Shown in pieces: positions 58,032 through 64,000 of a stretch of 64,000 nucleotides of DNA; positions within the stretch are counted from its first letter, which is position 1; each line of letters begins with the position of its first letter. A program made the translations under genes and the position numbers. This stretch comes from an uncultured Proteiniphilum sp. (GTDB taxonomy: Bacteria; Bacteroidota; Bacteroidia; Bacteroidales; Dysgonomonadaceae): the NCBI GenBank assembly GCA_927407015.1, contig CAKMJT010000001.1, forward strand, positions 62,001 to 126,000, read 5' to 3'. The notes under the pieces were generated by a model. That model was given only the letters and a program-made list of their open reading frames with translations. It ran no database searches and was not told the origin of the DNA.

Positions 58032-60821
58032 TCAGGGTGTGAACCCTTTTAGTTCCCTGATGGTCACCGGCCCAAGCAATCCTGAAGGTACTACCTCCCA
58101 GATGTCAAATTTGGTGGGCTGGTAGGTGATGTTTACAAAGTTGATTTCATGGAAGATCCGCCACTCCACACCCCTTCGGTCATAGTCGGCAATGCGGTTG
58201 GCAGGCAGGTTGGTCACATCGATTTCGATCTTGTTCTCTCCCTCCTTTAACAGGGAACCGATTCTGGTCTCGAAGGGCGCGGCATAGAGCGTATCTGCAC
58301 CCTCTCCGTTGATGCGCACCACCGCACTTTCGCGTACATCTCCCAATGAAAGGAGATACTCCGCTGCCGGATTTTTGTGGATCTCAAAGGTGAGGCTGTA
58401 GCGACCGGTTCCCATGTTTCGTTGCGGGTCATCATGTCCCAGTTCGGTCCACGAGAGGAGGCTGTCGAGGGTAAAAGTCCCTTCAATGGCAGGCTCACTC
58501 TCAATGAAGCTCAGTTGCCATCCCCGATCCAGTTGTAGGGCCTGATCAGCAGGCTCATCATAATTCCACTTTTCTGCCTTAACCGGATAGTTGAAGGTTT
58601 TTATGATCATCGATTCACCCGGTTTGAGTTGCAGGTAGATATCGGTTCGTTCGTTGTTCTTGCGCAATGCAGCAACACCTTTTCTTCCGTTCATCGGATC
58701 AAAGAGCATGGCGCTTTCGGCGTTGACACCCAGTGTGACCCATCCATCTACAGGATTGTTCTGCAGCATCGCAAGGAAATAAATGTGCCCTTTCTCGTGC
58801 TTTCTTCTCACCAGCTGACCGCCCAGCTCATGAACAAACTGTTCCCTGCTTTCATCCCAGCGGGAGAGCATCTCGCTGTAATCACTGCCGGTGATCACGG
58901 TGCCTTTCCCCATCTCATATTGACCGGTTGTTTCGAAGCTTTCCACCTGCGGCAAACTGGCGAGGAGATCACGGAGCTGCTCCCTGTGTTTATCCAGTTC
59001 ATATAGACCCGGCACATCAGAAGGATAATGTTCCGAAAAGAGAATGGTGGCTCCCTGTTCAATCAGCCGGTTGATCTGCTGCATCGTTGCCAGCGGGATC
59101 TGTTTCACTGCCGGCAGGATCAGCGCTTTGTAGGTTGTGCCTCCTTCCGTTTTCAGCAGACCCTTTTCCACTGTTGTGGTCTGCAGGAAACGGTCGGAGA
59201 TGTAGTCCAGGTCGAATCCGCTCTGCATGATCCTGTCCACCGCATCGCCGAAGTCGGGAAGCCGTTCGCGCATACCATGGATGGCAAAAGTGGTGAAGAA
59301 AGGGCCCCGCTGTTCATGCCAGATGTCATATATCGGCAGGTAGAGCAGGAAATCGTTGTCGGGCTGTCCGCTTTGCAGGAATGACTGTATCCGGGTGATG
59401 TAGTTGAAAAAAACAGGTGCATCTTTCCAAAAAGGATTGGTGGGTGACATATCTATCGAAGCGTAGAACTTCCATCCCGGCCATGCCGCCTCTTTGGGAG
59501 AGTAGGTGGTGCCGTGAAAGAAGATACGGTTCACACCGGAGGTAAACATCTGGTCGATCTCCGGCTTGCACTGTGAGAGCGATGTCCTGAAGTGCTCCGT
59601 GAGCCAGGTGAATGTCTCGGACGAGGTGTATCTCTTTCCTGTAATGTGCGCTGCGGAAGAGGCATATTTGAGGATTGTGGGATCACTGTCGTTCTCTTTG
59701 CGTATGCTGTCTTTTCTCAGTCCGGGGATGTCAAAGTCGGTGATGCCGAACGATTCACATTCTGGTATATCGACTGCAGCGTAGAGGTCAATCAGGTTGG
59801 CCGGCGACCCGTGTGCTTGGTTCCGTGTCTTTACTCCGTGACCATGTGCCCATTCGGTCCAGGGGATGGTGAAGTTTTCCAGCAGGATCTCACCTACGGT
59901 CTCGCGATAATCGGCTATGACTCTTGCCGATTGTTCGGTTGCACCGTTGGCCAGCAGATCGGGGAGATAATCCTGCAGTTTGTAATTTCTTCGTTTTTCA
60001 AACTCATCCAGCAGGGTGGGAGTCCAGTCTGCCCCATAAACCTCATAGGAATCATTGAAGAAGGTGTTCGGGAATGGGATACCGTTTTCTGCAAAAGCCT
60101 TGTCGAAACGTTCCAGATAGCGTTTCACCGCATCCTTGTCCAGGTGGTCGAGCACGTATCCTTCCCCGCCGGGGGCTGCCCGCTTCACTTTCTGTCCTGT
60201 TTTTCCGATAAAAAGAGCAATCACTTTCCAACTTTTGCCTTCAGGTGCACTCCAGTTCAGTTTGCCTTTTTCATCTACTTTGTCGGTGAGGTCCAACACC
60301 TGGCCTCCTTCACTGTAGGCCATCAGTTTCTCCAGACGGGCCACTGCTTTTTGCCGTTCCTCTGTCACTTCAACAGGTTCCAGGAGAGATTCACCCCCCA
60401 ACAGGCTATATTCACGAAAGAGTGCTCTGGTGGCTGCATCCTCCACACTCACATCGGGTCCCCCGAAAGGCCATCCTGTACCGTTGTTCATGTCAACCCC
60501 CATTCCCAGGCGTGATGCTTCGGCAATGGTAAAGTCGAGCATATCCATCCACTGTGGGGAGAGATACTGTATGCAATGGTTTTCTCGTCCTTTTACCCCA
60601 TAGATGGGCGTTATTTCCACGCCGCCAATACCGGCTTCACTCAGCGCTTCCAGGTTATAGGTAAGGTTTGCCGAATCCACATCGTTGCCCATCCACCACC
60701 AGCGGGTCCAGGGTTTCTGTTCATTAGTCTGTTCAGGCCAGTTGGTATCTGCAGCACGGTTGTTGCATCTGGCAAGCAGCATTGTGAGCGTTGTGAACAA
60801 AAGTGCAATTTGCTTTTTCAT
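58032..60821 (-). CDS. GH106 alpha-L-rhamnosidase, secreted
   Basis: A 929-residue exported protein. The signal ends LLARC, an imperfect lipobox with Arg before Cys, so lipidation is uncertain. The barrel begins PWTRWWWMGNDVD and continues with GGVEITPIYGVKG and MGVDMNNGTGWPFGG, the start typical of GH106. NTFFNDSYEVYGADWT and SSETFTWLTEHFRTS are further conserved blocks. The C-terminal jelly roll ends LGPVTIRELKGF. GH106 inverts and removes alpha-L-rhamnose from rhamnogalacturonans or related glycans. It lies between two GH2 genes in one operon (30-32 bp gaps), which suggests a rhamnose- and galactose-containing substrate distinct from the xylan part of the window. Confidence 0.88.
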   Translation of the reverse strand: MKKQIALLFTTLTMLLARCNNRAADTNWPEQTNEQKPWTRWWWMGNDVDSANLTYNLEALSEAGIGGVEITPIYGVKGRENHCIQYLSPQWMDMLDFTIAEASRLGMGVDMNNGTGWPFGGPDVSVEDAATRALFREYSLLGGESLLEPVEVTEERQKAVARLEKLMAYSEGGQVLDLTDKVDEKGKLNWSAPEGKSWKVIALFIGKTGQKVKRAAPGGEGYVLDHLDKDAVKRYLERFDKAFAENGIPFPNTFFNDSYEVYGADWTPTLLDEFEKRRNYKLQDYLPDLLANGATEQSARVIADYRETVGEILLENFTIPWTEWAHGHGVKTRNQAHGSPANLIDLYAAVDIPECESFGITDFDIPGLRKDSIRKENDSDPTILKYASSAAHITGKRYTSSETFTWLTEHFRTSLSQCKPEIDQMFTSGVNRIFFHGTTYSPKEAAWPGWKFYASIDMSPTNPFWKDAPVFFNYITRIQSFLQSGQPDNDFLLYLPIYDIWHEQRGPFFTTFAIHGMRERLPDFGDAVDRIMQSGFDLDYISDRFLQTTTVEKGLLKTEGGTTYKALILPAVKQIPLATMQQINRLIEQGATILFSEHYPSDVPGLYELDKHREQLRDLLASLPQVESFETTGQYEMGKGTVITGSDYSEMLSRWDESREQFVHELGGQLVRRKHEKGHIYFLAMLQNNPVDGWVTLGVNAESAMLFDPMNGRKGVAALRKNNERTDIYLQLKPGESMIIKTFNYPVKAEKWNYDEPADQALQLDRGWQLSFIESEPAIEGTFTLDSLLSWTELGHDDPQRNMGTGRYSLTFEIHKNPAAEYLLSLGDVRESAVVRINGEGADTLYAAPFETRIGSLLKEGENKIEIDVTNLPANRIADYDRRGVEWRIFHEINFVNITYQPTKFDIWEVVPSGLLGPVTIRELKGFTP

Positions 60822-60853
60822 TTTCAGGTTTTTTATTTATCAGTTGTAGATTG

Positions 60854-63736
60854 TTACAAACCGACTCCTTTTAATTCATCGGGAGCGTCTTTTGTTTCAA
60901 TGGAGAGCCGTTCCCCTTCTTTTCGGGTCAGGTCTTCAATAAGCGACAGCTTTAGCTCATACTCGGGATGAAACAGATGGGAATTCATATATTGTAGGAT
61001 GGAGTAGTAGAGCTGGTTGGCAACGGGCCTGTTTTGTGGATCGCTTCGCAAGTCGGCACTGCAAATGATGATGCGACCTTTCCCAATGCGGGCTTCGAAC
61101 AACATTCCCAGTTTTCGGTTGATAAACCAGGTGTCGATTGGCTGAACAAGCGGTTGGAAGTCGGCCGGGAAATTGCTCAACTCCATCACCTGGGCTTTGT
61201 GAATCAGCTCCCACCATTGTAATCCCGTGTAGTAATCAGTGGGGAACTCTCTGAATATGGGATGATAATCGTTGACAAGCGTTCCAACCGTATGGGGAGG
61301 GCGCATCTTGAACCAGGAGGTATTCCAGAAGACAGGGGTCATGTACTGTACCACCTCTTTGCCTTGTTCCACCTTGTCTGCCAACAACAGAAGCACTATG
61401 CCACCCTTGTTGAGAACCTCCTTTGCGGTATCGTCGATCCGGTCTGTAATGTGGACATCCTCGTTCTCTACCGGTGGCAACAGGGCGGGATAGACCCAGA
61501 AATCCCAGTTGTTGGTGATCTCCGTACCCTCAAGCCAAACGGTAAGGTTCAGCTTCTGTGCTTTGCGGATCGGGCTCAGGGGCAACGAGATGCTGCCCAG
61601 GTGCTGCGCGTTGCCCAACTCGATATCAGCTGGCGGTAGCGCTCCCTGTGCAACGGTTAGGCCCTCCGGATCGCTGACCGACCAGCGTATTACGCTTTGT
61701 GGCAACCTTTCTTTCCCGAAGTGGGCAACCTCGATGTCGGCAGTAAAGGTTTCGTTGTTTCTGAAAACAAACCGATCCATTTTGGAGAGTAGTACCGTAG
61801 GAGCGCAGAACTGTCGGAATTCCTCAGCATTGATATAGCCTTTCTCTTCCCAGAATGCATTCAACACCCCTACCAGCGCGGTGCCCTGACCGGAGTAGTC
61901 GTTCAGGCTAAGCAGCTGAAATCCTGCGTATCCGGGCGTGCGAAGTGTTCGCTCGATCTCATGTTTGTAAGAGAGTGCCTGTAATTTGCCGGAGGCCATC
62001 AGGAACCGGGCACTCTGATCACCCATGTTGCGGTCTTTGAGATCCTGCCGGAACAGTTCAAAGTTGCGGGCTCTCATCACCCCGGTATAGCGGTCAATTT
62101 CCCTGAAATCGGGGAAGACACACCATTGACCTGTTTCGTGTGAAACAAAAGGCTGCCGTACCGTATCGATCTGAGCGGTGAAGTCGGTACGGGAGTCGGG
62201 CAGCCGATTCCACTCCAGTCCACGTGCTCCCGCTTTCACATGATACTGGTTCCTGGGCTGCCAGGCCCAGCTCCCTCCAACAGAGGCACCGGTATAAACC
62301 CTGCGGGGATCAGTCTCTTTCCAGTAGTCGACAAAACGGCTGACCCAGGGTACCCATCGTCCGCGAGGCTCGTTGCCGATCGCGAACATGCAGAAAGAGG
62401 GATAATTGCCATATTGTTTCACGATCCGTTTGGCTTCTTCCCAGAGGTAGTCATCTACCGGGCGGCCGTCACCAAGTGAAGTGCCATGGTTGGGCCAGCT
62501 GGGGCCTTCGGGCTGGAGGTAAAATCCTACCAGATCGGCCGCCTCCATGGCTGCTTCGGGAGGACAGTAGGAGTGAAAGCGCATATGATTGAGTCCGTAG
62601 CTGCGGCAGATACGGAATACCCTTACCCATGACTCCACATCCATGGGGGCATAACCGGTCAGCGGGAAGACACAGTTCTCCACCGTGCCACGCAGCATGG
62701 TTTTTCTTCCGTTCATAAAGAAATATTTTCCATCGATGGTAAACTCACGCATGCCGAAACGGGTCTCTTTGATATCCTTTCCATGAGTTGTGGTTAGAGT
62801 GGCAGTAAGGCGATACAGGTTTGGATCAAACTCATCCCAGGTAAGAAAGTCGTTTCCCATTGGCAGCTCCATTTCCACCGTGGTGGTTTCGTTGCCTGCC
62901 ATGAATGATTGGGAGACAGGCGCTATCCGGTCAGTTTTTTCACTGTTGAAGCTCTCTGCCTCCAGCCTGATGGTACCGGATACCTTGCCATCAAGATTGA
63001 TCTTTACAATGGCTCTCTTACCCTGCAGATCGGGATAGACCTGCAAATCCTCAATGTAGGTCTTTGGCCTCGACTGCAAAGCAATTTTCCCCACAATCCC
63101 ATTCCAGTTGCCCTGTGTCTGGTCGGTGATGCTGTGGGAATCTTTGCCTACATCGATTGATTTTGTCCGGTTGTCCACACGGATGGTGATCCTGTTGCTG
63201 CCAGGCGTCAGATAATCGCTGATCTCATATTGATGCGGCACCGAAAGTGAGTTTTGCATGCCCACCTCCCTGTTGTTGATACAGAGGAGGGTCTCTGTGT
63301 GGGGGCGCTCCAGAAAGAGGAATACTCTTCTTCCTTTCCAGTCGGAGGGGATGGTGACCTCTTTCTGATACCATGCCGCCCCCACATAATATTTCACCGG
63401 GGTCAGCCAAAAGGGGAGTTTCAGGTTATCCTCCGCACGATATTTTTCCAGTCGCGGGTTGAAAAAAAAGGAGCTGTCATAAATGCTTGCGGTCCACTGT
63501 GTATGAAGCGTTACATCATCACCCTTGCGGTTTTCTGCCATTGAACCGGGCAGATAGATTTCATCGGCCAATCTTTCGGAGAACCATTTCTCCGCAACTC
63601 CCCTGTCCTCCCTGTCAATCTGGAAGCGCCAGTTGCCCGACAGATCTTTCTCAATCCCCTGTCCGGTGAGCAAGGAGATGTTCAATATCAACGCCGACTG
63701 GATAAGAATGTGTTGGATAAGTGATTTATTTCTCAT
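60854..63736 (-). CDS. GH2 family glycosidase, secreted
   Basis: A 960-residue exported enzyme with a signal ending LLTGQ. The N-terminal sugar-binding domain shows LFLERPHTETLLCINN, the barrel starts near FFMNGRKTMLRGTVENCVFP, the acid/base Glu is in FAIGNEPRGR and the nucleophile Glu in FVSHETGQWCVF. The C-terminal part (about 720-940) adds a long extension, including a gatekeeper-like region (DTWFINRKLGMLFEARIGKG) seen in GH2 enzymes of pectin loci. Beta-galactosidase, beta-glucuronidase or related activity cannot be told apart. Its start overlaps the stop of the preceding GH43-like gene by 11 bp, showing tight operon packing. Confidence 0.83.
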   Translation of the reverse strand: MRNKSLIQHILIQSALILNISLLTGQGIEKDLSGNWRFQIDREDRGVAEKWFSERLADEIYLPGSMAENRKGDDVTLHTQWTASIYDSSFFFNPRLEKYRAEDNLKLPFWLTPVKYYVGAAWYQKEVTIPSDWKGRRVFLFLERPHTETLLCINNREVGMQNSLSVPHQYEISDYLTPGSNRITIRVDNRTKSIDVGKDSHSITDQTQGNWNGIVGKIALQSRPKTYIEDLQVYPDLQGKRAIVKINLDGKVSGTIRLEAESFNSEKTDRIAPVSQSFMAGNETTTVEMELPMGNDFLTWDEFDPNLYRLTATLTTTHGKDIKETRFGMREFTIDGKYFFMNGRKTMLRGTVENCVFPLTGYAPMDVESWVRVFRICRSYGLNHMRFHSYCPPEAAMEAADLVGFYLQPEGPSWPNHGTSLGDGRPVDDYLWEEAKRIVKQYGNYPSFCMFAIGNEPRGRWVPWVSRFVDYWKETDPRRVYTGASVGGSWAWQPRNQYHVKAGARGLEWNRLPDSRTDFTAQIDTVRQPFVSHETGQWCVFPDFREIDRYTGVMRARNFELFRQDLKDRNMGDQSARFLMASGKLQALSYKHEIERTLRTPGYAGFQLLSLNDYSGQGTALVGVLNAFWEEKGYINAEEFRQFCAPTVLLSKMDRFVFRNNETFTADIEVAHFGKERLPQSVIRWSVSDPEGLTVAQGALPPADIELGNAQHLGSISLPLSPIRKAQKLNLTVWLEGTEITNNWDFWVYPALLPPVENEDVHITDRIDDTAKEVLNKGGIVLLLLADKVEQGKEVVQYMTPVFWNTSWFKMRPPHTVGTLVNDYHPIFREFPTDYYTGLQWWELIHKAQVMELSNFPADFQPLVQPIDTWFINRKLGMLFEARIGKGRIIICSADLRSDPQNRPVANQLYYSILQYMNSHLFHPEYELKLSLIEDLTRKEGERLSIETKDAPDELKGVGL

Positions 63737-64000
63737 GATTTGTCAATTCCTTGATGTTATTCCACTCTTTACTGCTGATACGAAAAGCGGTCCCATGCCG
63801 GGTCCCTTTGGGGAATGTGATCTGCTCGGAGACATCCTCCCATACAAGGCCATCCCGGGAGCGTATGGCTCCATATTTTTTCTCCGTGTACTTGTCGAAG
63901 TAGACATAGATATACTCTCCAACACGGAGCGGTGAGGGACCTTCTGCCCAGACATCACCGGAGATGTTTTCAGAGACGGTCACGGGAAAGCCCTTTTTCA
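63726..64000 (-). CDS. GH43-like beta-propeller glycosidase, C-terminal end (partial)
   Basis: The frame is open to the right edge of the window; the visible 90 or so residues run from KKGFPVTVSENI to the stop at 63726. EGPSPLRVGEYIYVYFDKYT and the ending FPKGTRHGTAFRIS match the last blade of GH43-like arabinosidase/galactosidase propellers common in Bacteroidetes pectin loci. It overlaps the GH2 start by 11 bp and is therefore in the same operon. A GTG at about 63983 is an internal codon, not the start. Confidence 0.65.
   Translation of the reverse strand, partial: KKGFPVTVSENISGDVWAEGPSPLRVGEYIYVYFDKYTEKKYGAIRSRDGLVWEDVSEQITFPKGTRHGTAFRISSKEWNNIKELTNHEK

Overview
The window is a dense polysaccharide-utilisation region from a member of the Bacteroidales. 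The evidence is three SusC/SusD-type outer-membrane pairs, a hybrid two-component sensor that fuses kinase, receiver and AraC-type DNA-binding domains, many lipoprotein or Sec-exported glycosidases, and promoters of the TTG/TAnnTTTG type. A family such as Dysgonomonadaceae would fit, but this is only an impression. No rRNA, tRNA, CRISPR array or insertion sequence was seen.

Region 1 (1-27424, minus strand) is one long co-directional run. In order of transcription it holds SusC-a, SusD-a, SusC-b (lacking the usual N-terminal extension), SusD-b, a surface glycan-binding lipoprotein, a GH10 xylanase interrupted by binding modules, GH5, GH43, GH8, GH43, a CE6-type acetylesterase, a GH31 alpha-xylosidase, GH95, an aldo-keto reductase that closely resembles L-galactose dehydrogenase, and the start of a dehydrogenase. 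A strong intrinsic terminator behind the GH10 gene, and a weaker one behind the second GH43, suggest graded expression. The gene set points to heavily decorated (glucurono)arabinoxylan, such as cereal-bran xylan. No GH67/GH115 glucuronidase, GH51 enzyme, pentose isomerase or inner-membrane transporter is present.

Region 2 (27425-47794) holds a second xylan module: SusC, a frameshifted SusD, a CE1 esterase with an Ala/Pro insert, and a GH10 lipoprotein. It also holds two plus-strand GH43 genes, the hybrid sensor/regulator with a near-perfect promoter, and a minus-strand operon of two probable feruloyl esterases, an unknown beta-sandwich protein and a GH43-lectin protein. A 21-bp-period direct repeat (TTAGATA-type) lies about 150 bp upstream of both the SusC-a and the GH10 start codons. 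It is the best candidate here for the regulator's binding site.

Region 3 (48028-64000) holds a GH42-GH3 operon in which GH3 is broken twice, and a pair of tandem LacI-type regulators, the second of which is dead. Next comes a minus-strand operon of a GH43-like propeller protein, GH2, GH106 rhamnosidase and GH2. It is followed by a 54-codon gene that overlaps the last GH2 stop codon. This block suggests rhamnose- and galactose-containing pectic or arabinogalactan side chains.

Three genes are visibly broken (SusD, GH3, LacI-2) and one GH43 tail survives only as a fragment. Two of the lesions are homopolymer-length changes that could be assembly errors. The others are not.
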